Part shown: positions 7,568 through 15,656 of the stretch, piece by piece
Position numbering within the stretch: position 1 is the stretch's first letter
How the letters are laid out: every line of letters begins with the position of its first letter
Source of the DNA: a virus
Direction: 5' to 3' (one strand)
Length of the DNA: 22,259 nucleotides
IMG/VR virus record: IMGVR_UViG_3300000101_006642
Location: 1 to 22,259 of that record
Notes under the pieces: generated by a model
Told to the model about the DNA's origin: nothing
Databases searched by the model: none
Seen by the model: the letters and a program-made list of their open reading frames with translations, nothing else
Program-made: the position numbers and the translations under genes

Positions 7568-8091
7568 GTTGTTATTATTAATTGTGTTGTATCAGAAGCT
7601 TTAGCTTTTAAAAATTTGTAATTTGCATTTTTATTTAAAAAATTTACTTCTAATAATTCTAAATCATACGACATTTCTACAAATTCTAAATCATCTATTA
7701 TAACTGTATGGTTATCTATTTCATGATTTAATATATGTTCTATTTCGTGTTTAATTGGACTTTCATACCCATTGCGATGAGCATCTAACCAAAATAAAGC
7801 TGGTCTATTAACTTTTTGGAGTAGTTCGGGCATCATAATAGATGAATCTCCTTTATACAAATATAATTCGGGAGTTTCTGTTGGCCTTGGCCCCCATATA
7901 TCTAAAGGCATAAATCTTTTATAGCTTTCATCAAAAAAATGAGGTTCAATTTCTACTGAAATAATTGTTTCAAATCCTAAATCAATAGCGTCTTGAACAG
8001 AATCACCCATATAAGTCCCTGTTTCAAAAAAAATCCTATGTGAAGGTTTTTTATGATCACTAAATAATTCTTTATACGGCCAATATCCCAT
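7564..8091 (-). CDS. Methyltransferase-like protein (class I Rossmann fold)
   Basis: The 175-aa product looks like a small class I SAM-dependent methyltransferase or a relative. A glycine-containing motif I equivalent, FFETGTYMGDS (21-31), is followed by IISVEIEPHFF (43-53), where the acidic residue after the second strand would bind the SAM ribose, then KGDSSIMMPELL and ALFWLDAHR, which resemble motifs seen in sugar-cluster methyltransferases of the Methyltransf_24/FkbM type. It overlaps the GT10-like gene by 20 bases upstream and the DegT-type gene by 4 downstream. A role in O-methylating a sugar is inferred from context. Confidence 0.6.
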   Translation of the reverse strand: MGYWPYKELFSDHKKPSHRIFFETGTYMGDSVQDAIDLGFETIISVEIEPHFFDESYKRFMPLDIWGPRPTETPELYLYKGDSSIMMPELLQKVNRPALFWLDAHRNGYESPIKHEIEHILNHEIDNHTVIIDDLEFVEMSYDLELLEVNFLNKNANYKFLKAKASDTTQLIITT

Positions 8092-8893
8092 TATGTTTAA
8101 AAATATTAGTTATTTCGTTGACTATATTCTGCTCGTAATCTACGAACTTTAAAGCACGATTCCAATTATCTTCAATAGCTTCTTTTTTATCCATATAAAA
8201 AGCTCTATTTAATTTATTAGATTGGTGTATAATATCATCAACATTGTTTACTTGTATTACTCCATCCAAATTAAAAAAGTCTCCTATATTAGAACAACCC
8301 CAATAAATTGGAATTGATCTTAATAAAAATAAATCTAATATTTTCTCTGTAAAATACCCTCTATGATTTGTGTTCTCAATTGCGACGGCAAACATGTTTT
8401 TTCCAAATACATCCATTTTGCCCTGTCTAGCATTATTAATATCGTGTCTATCTCCATACGTGTGATAAAAATTTGTTTCTACTTTATTTATTTCTTTTTC
8501 TCTAGCTAATAATTCATGTCTTAAACTATGACCATAAGTTTTATTTAATTTTCCTGCTAGATGTGAAATTTTAAATTCTTTATGTGTTTTTAACTTATAA
8601 TCATTGGGTTTAAACCAAGTATGCCCAAATGGTAAAAATGATGAATTATCTGTATTATTTAATACTTTATCATCCCAAGTTAATATAAATGAAAAATAAT
8701 GACTGTTTTCAATAGCCCAATTATGTAATCCAAAATATTCATCTGGTTCCTGTAAAACTAAAACATTAATTTCTGATAGATCTTCTTGACTTGTGGGAAT
8801 ATCATCTACAAATAAAGTAAATTCAATATCTTTTAAATGTTCCATTTTTTTCTCAAAAACAGAAGCATCAAAATGTTTTATTTTTAGTTTCAT
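8072..8893 (-). CDS. GT10-type fucosyltransferase-like glycosyltransferase
   Basis: I choose the ATG at 8893, which gives a 273-aa protein and a 4-base ATGA overlap with the gmd stop; an upstream in-frame ATG at 8908 lies inside gmd. The C-terminal half carries the GT10 donor-binding signature: FAVAIENTNHRGYFTEKIL (168-186) followed by SIPIYWGCSNIGDFF, matching the family pattern E-N-x(5)-Y-x-T-E-K ... [VI]-P-[IV]-x-x-G. GT10 enzymes transfer L-fucose from GDP-fucose, typically alpha-1,3 or 1,4. The adjoining gmd- and fcl-like genes would supply this donor. No membrane anchor is visible. Acceptor and exact donor (fucose or a related GDP-deoxysugar) are unknown. Confidence 0.78.
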   Translation of the reverse strand: MKLKIKHFDASVFEKKMEHLKDIEFTLFVDDIPTSQEDLSEINVLVLQEPDEYFGLHNWAIENSHYFSFILTWDDKVLNNTDNSSFLPFGHTWFKPNDYKLKTHKEFKISHLAGKLNKTYGHSLRHELLAREKEINKVETNFYHTYGDRHDINNARQGKMDVFGKNMFAVAIENTNHRGYFTEKILDLFLLRSIPIYWGCSNIGDFFNLDGVIQVNNVDDIIHQSNKLNRAFYMDKKEAIEDNWNRALKFVDYEQNIVNEITNIFKHNGILAV

Positions 8894-9861
8894 AATATCT
8901 CTACCCAATAATTAATCATTTCATCAATCATTGTTTCAAATGTATAATCAGGTTTCCAACCTAATTTTCTCAATTTAGTTGAATCTCCTTTTAAATCCCT
9001 TAATTCTTCAGGACGTAAAAATTTTGGATCCGTTTTAATATACTGTTTCCAATCTAAATCTAATTTATTAAAAGTATATTCGACTAAATCCTTAACTGAA
9101 TGTGATACACCAGTAGAACATACAAAATTATCAGGTTTATCTTGTTGTAACATTAACCACATTGCTTTAACATAATCTTTAGCATGCCCCCAATCACGAG
9201 TAGCATCTAAATTACCTAATGTTAAATCTTGTTTTATACCTTTTTTAATTTGTACAGCACCTTTTACTACTTTATTAGTTACAAAATTAGTCCCACGTCT
9301 AGGTGATTCATGATTAAAAAGTATCCCATTTGAAATAAATAAATTATATGAATTTTTATAATTATTACAAATATTATAAGAATATACTTTTGCACAACCA
9401 TAAGGAGATACTGGTGATAAAGGTGTAGTTTCTCTCTGATATCCGTCTTTGTCAATATTATTACCAAACATTTCACTACTTGATGCTTGATACATTTTTA
9501 TTTTAGGATCTGTTAATCTTATTGCCTCAAGTAAATTAAGCGTACCTATACCAGTAGCTTGTGCTGTGTATATTGGTTGATCGAATGAGATTCTAACGTG
9601 TGATTGCGCTGCTAAATTATAAATTTCGCATGGTTTACTTTGTTGTATAACTGATATTAATGAAGATAAATCGGTTAAATCTGCATATTGCAATTTACCT
9701 AATAATTGAGGGTAAATTTCATCTAATCTAGATGTTTGATTTTCAGCTACAGAATTACGTTTAATTGTACCCCATACTTCATATCCTTTTTCTAATAAAA
9801 ATTCGGCTAAATATGACCCATCTTGACCATTAATTCCCGTTATTAATGCTGTTTTTTTCAT
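8890..9861 (-). CDS. gmd: GDP-mannose 4,6-dehydratase
   Basis: The 323-aa protein is a clear GMD. It has the diagnostic TGINGQDGSYLAEFL (8-22), LAAQSHVRISFDQP (83-96), catalytic SSSEMFG (127-133) and the YxxxK pair Tyr154/Lys158 (PYGCAK), then NHESPRRG, typical of the GDP-binding region. It converts GDP-D-mannose to GDP-4-keto-6-deoxymannose, the branch point to GDP-fucose, GDP-colitose, GDP-rhamnose and GDP-perosamine. Slightly shorter than most bacterial GMDs (about 345-370). It overlaps the methyltransferase gene before it and the GT10 gene after it by 4 bases each, so the three are probably co-translated. Confidence 0.93.
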   Translation of the reverse strand: MKKTALITGINGQDGSYLAEFLLEKGYEVWGTIKRNSVAENQTSRLDEIYPQLLGKLQYADLTDLSSLISVIQQSKPCEIYNLAAQSHVRISFDQPIYTAQATGIGTLNLLEAIRLTDPKIKMYQASSSEMFGNNIDKDGYQRETTPLSPVSPYGCAKVYSYNICNNYKNSYNLFISNGILFNHESPRRGTNFVTNKVVKGAVQIKKGIKQDLTLGNLDATRDWGHAKDYVKAMWLMLQQDKPDNFVCSTGVSHSVKDLVEYTFNKLDLDWKQYIKTDPKFLRPEELRDLKGDSTKLRKLGWKPDYTFETMIDEMINYWVEIL

Positions 9862-10706
9862 TTATTGCTTGCTTTTCCTGCATTAATATAAATCCAATGT
9901 GGGTGATTATCACCTGGACCTGTTGGTCCTATAATATAATTAAAACTTGCAAAACCTGCTGCTTCTAATGATTTTTTTAATTGAATAGGATGGCTTACTT
10001 CAACATCAAAAGCTCTATTAGTACCAGGAGCATCATAAAAATTTTCATAATAATCTACTGATGATATTGCTGGTGATCCATATCCCATTTGAAAACAAAG
10101 CACACCCCCCTCATTTAATACTCTATAAAATTCACTAAAATAACTTTGTCTAATATCATGAACACATATATGTTGTAATGCTACAGTACTCATTACAATA
10201 TTATATGAATTATCTGGTATAGCACTTAAAGAAATACCATCACAAGTATATAGATTTGAATTAGTAATTCCATTTTTATCAATATACTTTTTAGCATTTC
10301 TAATGTTATTTTCACTTATATCAACTCCATCAATTTGTTTAAATTTATCTTTATATTTAACAATATTTCTCCCAGGTCCACAAGCAAAATCTAAAACTTT
10401 ACACTCATGTAATGGAAATCCTCCTAATCTACAAAATAAAAATTCATAATCCCACCAGGTATTATGTTGATCAAAACTACCTACTACATTATCAACCTCA
10501 ACACCGTCCCCAGTTGCTGCTGCTTCTTCATAATAAAGTTTCTGCATTTTAGTATAAACATTATCAGGACTTGGAGGGTTTAATTTTGGATCATCTAAAA
10601 TCATTTCTGCTGCAGCACCATCATCTCTTTTAATCTCAGCTAATTGATTAGACATTACTACCTTTCTACTTTTTTTCTTTGATTTTTTACGTCCTAGCTC
10701 TTTCAT
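9858..10706 (-). CDS. SAM-dependent methyltransferase (class I)
   Basis: The 282-aa protein has a textbook class I methyltransferase core: motif I VLDFACGPGRN (104-114), then IDGVDISENNI with the ribose-binding Asp, a YTCDG segment, and NIVMSTVALQHI, followed by FYRVLNEGGVLCFQMG. Methyltransf_11/25-type enzymes look like this. The first 17 residues are Lys/Arg-rich; an internal ATG at 10655 is preceded by AGAAAGG and could be the true start (265 aa), so the N-terminus is uncertain. The longer form overlaps the fcl-like stop by 20 bases. Lying between the two GDP-fucose pathway genes, it may O-methylate the resulting sugar; this is inference. Confidence 0.82.
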   Translation of the reverse strand: MKELGRKKSKKKSRKVVMSNQLAEIKRDDGAAAEMILDDPKLNPPSPDNVYTKMQKLYYEEAAATGDGVEVDNVVGSFDQHNTWWDYEFLFCRLGGFPLHECKVLDFACGPGRNIVKYKDKFKQIDGVDISENNIRNAKKYIDKNGITNSNLYTCDGISLSAIPDNSYNIVMSTVALQHICVHDIRQSYFSEFYRVLNEGGVLCFQMGYGSPAISSVDYYENFYDAPGTNRAFDVEVSHPIQLKKSLEAAGFASFNYIIGPTGPGDNHPHWIYINAGKASNK

Positions 10707-11589
10707 AATTTTCTATAAACCAATTAACTGTTTCTTTAATTCCTTGCTCAAATGAAGTATATTTAAAATTAGGCATTAATTCTTTAATTTTTGAATTATC
10801 TGATGGTTTTTTGTATTGCCCATCGGGTTTTGTAGAATCAAATATTACATTACCCTTAAAATTAAATTCTTGAACTAATAAATCAACTAAATCTTTAATA
10901 CTAACTTCTTCATCTCCGCTTATTATTAATGGATCAGTACCTTCATAATTTTCTAAAACCCATTGAGATATTTTAGCTATATCTTTGGAATATATGAATT
11001 CTCTTAACGGTTTCCCACTACCCCATACAGTAAAGTCTGTATTGTTTTTCTTAGCTAAATATAACTTATGAATTAACATAGGCATTACATGACCATGATC
11101 TAAATTAAAGTTATCATTTGGACCATAAATGTTAGATGGAATTATTGATGTATAATTTAAACCATACTGTTCTCTATAAGCCCTAATTTGAACATCAGCC
11201 ATTCTTTTAGCATAAGCATAAGGATAATTTGAACTATGAGGCTCACCTGTATGGATTTGGTCTATTGTTAATGGATAACTTACGTTATCAGGAAACACAC
11301 AAGTAGATAAGTATGCTACTAAACGTTTTACACCTGATAATCTAGCTGCCTCTATTACATTGGTATTAATAAGTAAATTTTTATAAAAATATTCACCTTT
11401 AAAATTAGAGTTTCCTCCTATACCTCCTACTTTACCAGCACAGTGTATTATACCTTCTGGTTGTAGTTTTTTAAAGGTGTATTCAGTTCTTTCTCTATTG
11501 GTTAAATCGCAATCTTCTCTTGATAAATGAATATCTGCATCTATAGCACTACCTACCATTCCATGGCCACCTGTAACTAATATTTTCAT
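10687..11589 (-). CDS. fcl: GDP-L-fucose synthase-like epimerase/reductase
   Basis: The 300-aa protein resembles GDP-fucose synthase (Fcl/WcaG), which epimerises C3/C5 of GDP-4-keto-6-deoxymannose and reduces C4. It shows TGGHGMVGSAI (6-16), STCVFP (95-100) carrying the catalytic Ser/Thr and the active-site Cys97, the YxxxK pair Tyr124/Lys128 (PYAYAK), and NIYGPNDNF with a following HGHVMP, where the second catalytic acid/base His lies. All key residues are present. Because a ColD-like 3-dehydratase is also in the cluster, the paralogous function ColC (making GDP-L-colitose) cannot be ruled out by eye. Confidence 0.88.
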   Translation of the reverse strand: MKILVTGGHGMVGSAIDADIHLSREDCDLTNRERTEYTFKKLQPEGIIHCAGKVGGIGGNSNFKGEYFYKNLLINTNVIEAARLSGVKRLVAYLSTCVFPDNVSYPLTIDQIHTGEPHSSNYPYAYAKRMADVQIRAYREQYGLNYTSIIPSNIYGPNDNFNLDHGHVMPMLIHKLYLAKKNNTDFTVWGSGKPLREFIYSKDIAKISQWVLENYEGTDPLIISGDEEVSIKDLVDLLVQEFNFKGNVIFDSTKPDGQYKKPSDNSKIKELMPNFKYTSFEQGIKETVNWFIENYERART

Positions 11590-12221
11590 ATTGTTGAATA
11601 AAATAAATTTTGTTGTCTTTGTCTATCTATATTCTTTATGTGATATAAAGCATAAGAATCATCATCTGCTGGTAATTCAGCGTAGGTCTTCCATCCAACT
11701 ATTTGCTCATGGACTTTGTTGACCCATTTTATTTCAGGTTTATTTCTAAATATTCTATGTTGATTATCGGGCCAATTTACCCAACCATGCTCATTTAATT
11801 GCCATCTCCATTCAAGAACATCTTTTTGTTCTAATCCTTCAACAATATTAACACGGGGTATAGCTATTAAATCAACTTCTTCATTTGATTCTAGAACTTC
11901 ATGGATTACTCTACAAAAAGTTTCACTTAAAGTTTCATCTGCATCAATCTGGAATATCCAATCTTTAGTACAGTAGGATTTTAAATTATTTTTAAATGAT
12001 CCAAAATCATTGTTTAATTCAAAAAAACATCTTTTTACAAGAAAATTTGATTTATTTTTATCAACAAAACCATCAACTAAAGATATTACCTCTATTGTTG
12101 CCTTACTATCCAATTGGATAATAATTTCATCTGTAGGTTTAACGATTTTAATTATTTGATTTAATAACCTATCTAATTCTTCATGCTCATTATAAGCAGT
12201 AATAGCAAAACTTATTCCCAT
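11586..12221 (-). CDS. GT2 family glycosyltransferase
   Basis: The 211-aa protein is a short GT-A fold glycosyltransferase of family 2. It opens ISFAITAYNEHEELDRLL (3-20), the family's nucleotide-binding start, continues with DEIIIQLDS (31-39), and has the metal-binding DxD as Asp93-Ala-Asp95 in FQIDADETLS (90-99). A HRIFRNKPEIKWVNKVHEQI stretch near the C-terminus is typical of WaaE/KdtX-like GT2 enzymes that act on LPS core. No membrane segments, so a soluble or peripheral enzyme. It overlaps the fcl-like gene by 4 bases. Confidence 0.85.
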   Translation of the reverse strand: MGISFAITAYNEHEELDRLLNQIIKIVKPTDEIIIQLDSKATIEVISLVDGFVDKNKSNFLVKRCFFELNNDFGSFKNNLKSYCTKDWIFQIDADETLSETFCRVIHEVLESNEEVDLIAIPRVNIVEGLEQKDVLEWRWQLNEHGWVNWPDNQHRIFRNKPEIKWVNKVHEQIVGWKTYAELPADDDSYALYHIKNIDRQRQQNLFYSTI

Positions 12222-12224
12222 AAT

Positions 12225-12683
12225 TTAAGATTCAAAAAAACCAATATATTCTAAAGCATCCATAAAATCTTCTTGTTTAAAATTTTTCATAGTTTTCATA
12301 TCAGTTTTATGTTTATAATAATCATCAGTTCCAGGAATTTTGAATTTTTCCTTTTCTTCTTCTTTTACATCTGTTACTTTAACTCCTGTCCATTCCCATG
12401 TTTTCCAATCTTTCCCATTAACAAAAACAGTTCCTTTATCTGGGATGTTAATTGAAGTAGGGTACCATACTCTTCCTAATTCATCTCCAACTTTAAGATC
12501 TTTATAAATTTCCGGAAGGGTTTCTTCATATTGTGAGAAATCAAATTCACCTTGAATCATTAAATCATTAGTTGTAAATCCACATCCAAAGCAAAAATAG
12601 TTTTTAACCTGTGGATTTAGTTCTGTGGTGTAACAAGCGTCACCACCACACTTCATACAAAGTTCTAAATTATCTTTAGTCAT
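12225..12683 (-). CDS. Zinc-ribbon hypothetical protein
   Basis: The 152-aa protein has an N-terminal zinc ribbon: Cys9-x2-Cys12, an extra Cys17, and Cys31-x2-Cys34 in the pattern CMKCGG ... CFGCGF. Similar small zinc ribbons begin many T4-like marine phage proteins. The rest (about 45-152) is acidic and Trp/Lys-rich, with no recognised domain. It lies inside the glycan cluster, 3 bases from the GT2 gene and overlapping the GT4 gene upstream by 8 bases, yet does not look like a sugar enzyme. Function unknown; nucleic-acid or protein binding is plausible. Confidence 0.7.
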   Translation of the reverse strand: MTKDNLELCMKCGGDACYTTELNPQVKNYFCFGCGFTTNDLMIQGEFDFSQYEETLPEIYKDLKVGDELGRVWYPTSINIPDKGTVFVNGKDWKTWEWTGVKVTDVKEEEKEKFKIPGTDDYYKHKTDMKTMKNFKQEDFMDALEYIGFFES

Positions 12684-13971
12684 TTTTTTTAGGTAATGAG
12701 ATTTTTTTAATATTAGGTAATTTAATTTCTACTTTTTTAGGAGCATTTTTATCAATTATTTCAATTAATTCTTCACTCATCTTTTCAAATGAAAAATTAC
12801 TTTTACATCTAAATCCTAATTGTTTACCTTTTACTTCGTATCCCTTATAGCTATTAAAATAATCTTTTAATAATAATTGGGTAAACTTAGTATCTGGAGA
12901 AAACCATTTACTTTCTTTTATAATTAACCCTTCTTGAACAGCTGAAGCATCTACTTGTTTTAATTCACCAGGAATAAGACTAGCAAATTCAGCATCAAGA
13001 AAATCAATATGACCACTCCAATTAGGAGCTATTACTGGTTTTTTACTTTGGGTAAATTCTAATAATGGTCTTCCAAATCCTTCACCTTTAGTTAAACTAA
13101 TCATAGCTTTAATCTTTGGATGATTATATAAATCATTCATATCACTATCTTCAATTTCACCATGGAGTAAATAAATGCTAGGTAATTTTCCTTTTACAGT
13201 TTTTCTAATAGCATCAATTCTCTTTAACATTTCTTCTTTATCCATTATACACGCTGGACCACTCATAGTTTTTAAAACTAAAGCAGGAGCCTTGGATTTA
13301 TTTGTAAATGTTTCAAAAAATGTCTGAATTAATAAACCTACATTTTTTCTATCTTGTCCTATAGCACCTTGTAGCCAATGACCAACAAATAAAAAGCTAA
13401 ATTGTTCTTTAATTTCATCTAAACTTTTTACTAATTCAGTTCTTTTTAAATCTTTTGGAGGAATGTGAAAGTATTTATTTATATCTACTCCTTCAAATAA
13501 TACCTCTACTGGTGTTTCAAGTTTTACTGCACCTGCGGCATTACCTGCTTTATCTTTTTTATCATAGACAGTTTTTTCAAATACACCTTTTGTATGATTA
13601 GAAGAAGCTAAAACTAAATCCATTCTATTACATCCTTCTATGAACTGAGGTGTACAAATATCAGTTTCAATACCAGCTGTAATTCCAATATTAAATTTAC
13701 CAACTTTTTGAAACTCATTTGGAACAGTAATTTGAATCCAAACATCTGGTGCCCTTTGTAATGGTGGTTTTATTTCAGTATTTAATAACTTTTGATCTTC
13801 AGAATTATCTTTATTTAAAAATCCAAAGGGAGTAGTACCCCATCTTTGGAATAAACATTTTACTTCATATTTTTCAGAATTTACAAGAGCTCTTACTATA
13901 TCTCTTGCTCTACTTCCATAACCACTGTAAGTATCTAGTGGGCAACTTACTACTATATAAGGTTTACTCAT
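12676..13971 (-). CDS. GT4 family glycosyltransferase
   Basis: The 431-aa protein is a GT-B fold glycosyltransferase of family 4. The N-terminal domain has a glycine-rich loop (YSGYGSRARD, 15-24). The C-terminal donor-binding domain contains FLFVGHW and the E-x7-E signature at Glu297 and Glu305 in TKGEGFGRPLLEFTQS, followed by KPVIAPNWSGHIDFL. Such enzymes retain the anomeric configuration and use NDP-sugars. No signal peptide. It is 2 bases downstream of another GT4 gene, to which it is not obviously a close copy, suggesting two different transfer steps. Confidence 0.87.
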   Translation of the reverse strand: MSKPYIVVSCPLDTYSGYGSRARDIVRALVNSEKYEVKCLFQRWGTTPFGFLNKDNSEDQKLLNTEIKPPLQRAPDVWIQITVPNEFQKVGKFNIGITAGIETDICTPQFIEGCNRMDLVLASSNHTKGVFEKTVYDKKDKAGNAAGAVKLETPVEVLFEGVDINKYFHIPPKDLKRTELVKSLDEIKEQFSFLFVGHWLQGAIGQDRKNVGLLIQTFFETFTNKSKAPALVLKTMSGPACIMDKEEMLKRIDAIRKTVKGKLPSIYLLHGEIEDSDMNDLYNHPKIKAMISLTKGEGFGRPLLEFTQSKKPVIAPNWSGHIDFLDAEFASLIPGELKQVDASAVQEGLIIKESKWFSPDTKFTQLLLKDYFNSYKGYEVKGKQLGFRCKSNFSFEKMSEELIEIIDKNAPKKVEIKLPNIKKISLPKKND

Positions 13972-13973
13972 AA

Positions 13974-15410
13974 CTAATATATAAATTTATGTTTTATTGT
14001 TTTTGGTTCTAATTTTTCTACTTTTTGAAAAGTAAAATTACGTCTAGGAGTAAAATTTTCTATAGTTTGATCCATATATTTAATTACATTTTTACTCATA
14101 TTTTTAGCAGTACATCCTGATTCTTCTGAAGTGACCCATTCACGACCAGCTAATCCTCTTTCTGTTCTTTCTTCTTTAGACATATCATAAACCACTTTTA
14201 TTTTCTCAGCTAAATCTCTAAAATCTAATCTATCATCAAAAATATAAGGTGTTTTTGGTGAACCAACTATACTCATGTTTGATGGAAATACTGGAACAGC
14301 CCATTTACCATGTTTTTTGTAGGTTCCAAAATGGTTAGAACAGAAATTTTTATCAAATTTAATCCAATCTCCATTTTCATCTTCAAATCTCATTTGATCC
14401 TGCATACCACCTGTTGTATTTGCTAAAATCATAGTTCCAGCCATCATAGATTCAGTTAATGCTAATCCCCATCCTTCATTTGAAGAAGGTAAAATAGTAA
14501 CATCAGCCATATTATATAATACATTCATTGATTCTGGGGTTATTCTGCCATCAGAAAATAATATATTTGGATCTTCACCAAATAATAGATCTCTAACAGC
14601 ATATAAATCCGTACCATTATCATCTACAGGAGCTGTGTGTAATATTAATGCAACTTTATCTTGTTTTGCTTTTGGTAAACCATCTTTAAATACTTTCCAA
14701 GCAGCAAATAAATCAGATATACATTTTCTTCTAATATTTCTAGAGTTAAAGAAAGCAACCATATCATACTCTTTATTACCTAATAAACGAGTTCTAGTTT
14801 CATTTAATTCTTTAATATGTTTATCATCTTTAGTTATAGGTCTAAATACTTCCTCATCAATACCATGGGGCACATAAGCAATAATTTTATCTTTTGCTTT
14901 TTCACCTAATACTAATCTATTAATATTTTCAGTTTGTTTAGAAATAGCCAATAATGTATCACAAGAATCATAATATGATTCATTATATAAAGGAGCAGGT
15001 AAATCGTCCCAAATATTTAAATAAACCATTGGTATTTTAGATCTAATTTCATTTTCCATTCTAAATAACCATTCCCAATATCTAGGATCAGTAAAAAAGA
15101 ATAATGCATCTGGTTTTTCAACTTCCATTATAGCTCTAATAATCTCTGGAGACCCATATCCATTTTGAGGATATAAAGTAACTTTAGCATCTGGGATGTT
15201 AGTTCTATTTGAAGTATCTTGACTTAGATCAATTTTTTTCCCTTGTTCAGGGTGATTTATAGCAGCTCCAACATTAACCCAATTATACTTGTGAGCAGTA
15301 CCTAGTACTATTTCACGAGCCATTGTTGCTATTCCGGAATGCATTCTAATGTCATCACAAAGGAATAATATTGTTTTTCTCTTTGTATAGGGTAAATAAC
15401 CTTCTTTCAT
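13974..15410 (-). CDS. GT4 family glycosyltransferase
   Basis: The 478-aa protein is a GT-B fold GT4 enzyme. It starts with TILFLCDDIRMHSGIATMAREI (13-34 region), carrying the loop that binds the acceptor, has a hinge segment YVPHGIDEEVF (179-189) typical of GT4, phosphate-binding Arg/Lys around NSRNIRRK (222-229), and the E-x7-E motif Glu312/Glu320 in NEGWGLALTESMMAGT. It is the first gene of the glycan cluster in transcription order, beginning 9 bases after the RHH-like gene. The C-terminal about 45 residues (basic, ending HKFIY) extend beyond the core. Confidence 0.88.
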   Translation of the reverse strand: MKEGYLPYTKRKTILFLCDDIRMHSGIATMAREIVLGTAHKYNWVNVGAAINHPEQGKKIDLSQDTSNRTNIPDAKVTLYPQNGYGSPEIIRAIMEVEKPDALFFFTDPRYWEWLFRMENEIRSKIPMVYLNIWDDLPAPLYNESYYDSCDTLLAISKQTENINRLVLGEKAKDKIIAYVPHGIDEEVFRPITKDDKHIKELNETRTRLLGNKEYDMVAFFNSRNIRRKCISDLFAAWKVFKDGLPKAKQDKVALILHTAPVDDNGTDLYAVRDLLFGEDPNILFSDGRITPESMNVLYNMADVTILPSSNEGWGLALTESMMAGTMILANTTGGMQDQMRFEDENGDWIKFDKNFCSNHFGTYKKHGKWAVPVFPSNMSIVGSPKTPYIFDDRLDFRDLAEKIKVVYDMSKEERTERGLAGREWVTSEESGCTAKNMSKNVIKYMDQTIENFTPRRNFTFQKVEKLEPKTIKHKFIY

Positions 15411-15419
15411 TAATAACTT

Positions 15420-15611
15420 TTATTTGTTTAACTGTAAATTTGTTTGATTGTGAATTGCTTTTTTAAATTCTTCATCTGTTAAATAGAGATAAATTGCTCT
15501 ATCAGATAATTTTTGAAATGAAAATTTTGTTTTAACACATTCAATTTTAAATTCTTCGAATAAGTTTCTATGAACTTTTACACTTGTTAATTGTAACTCA
15601 CTTTTATTCAT
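15420..15611 (-). CDS. Small ribbon-helix-helix-like protein
   Basis: The 63-aa protein has the layout of a ribbon-helix-helix DNA-binding protein: a short strand QLTSVKVH (7-14), a first helix around FEEFKIECVKT (18-28), a turn, and a second helix SFQKLSDRAIYLYLT (31-45). Phage RHH proteins often act as repressors or partner proteins. It is placed just before the glycan cluster, 9 bases from the GT4 gene, and just after the nuclease gene, with a 45-base A/T-rich gap upstream that could hold its operator. Fold is a visual judgement, function unknown. Confidence 0.6.
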   Translation of the reverse strand: MNKSELQLTSVKVHRNLFEEFKIECVKTKFSFQKLSDRAIYLYLTDEEFKKAIHNQTNLQLNK

Positions 15612-15656
15612 AATCTTTTTTATTTGGATATAAATATATATGAATTATCTTTTTTA

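Noticed and set aside
9279-9476. A 65-aa minus-strand reading frame inside gmd
   Set aside because: It lies in another frame of a gene with clear catalytic motifs and its product is low-complexity Ile/Leu-rich, as expected of an overlapping shadow.
15626-15642. A T4-type late promoter (TATAAATA) in the gap before the RHH-like gene
   Set aside because: The match is on the plus strand, facing against all genes, and such words are frequent by chance in AT-rich DNA.
15612-15656. A Bacteroidetes promoter before the RHH-like gene
   Set aside because: TATATTTA resembles the -7 box, but no TTTG or TTG is at the right distance upstream.
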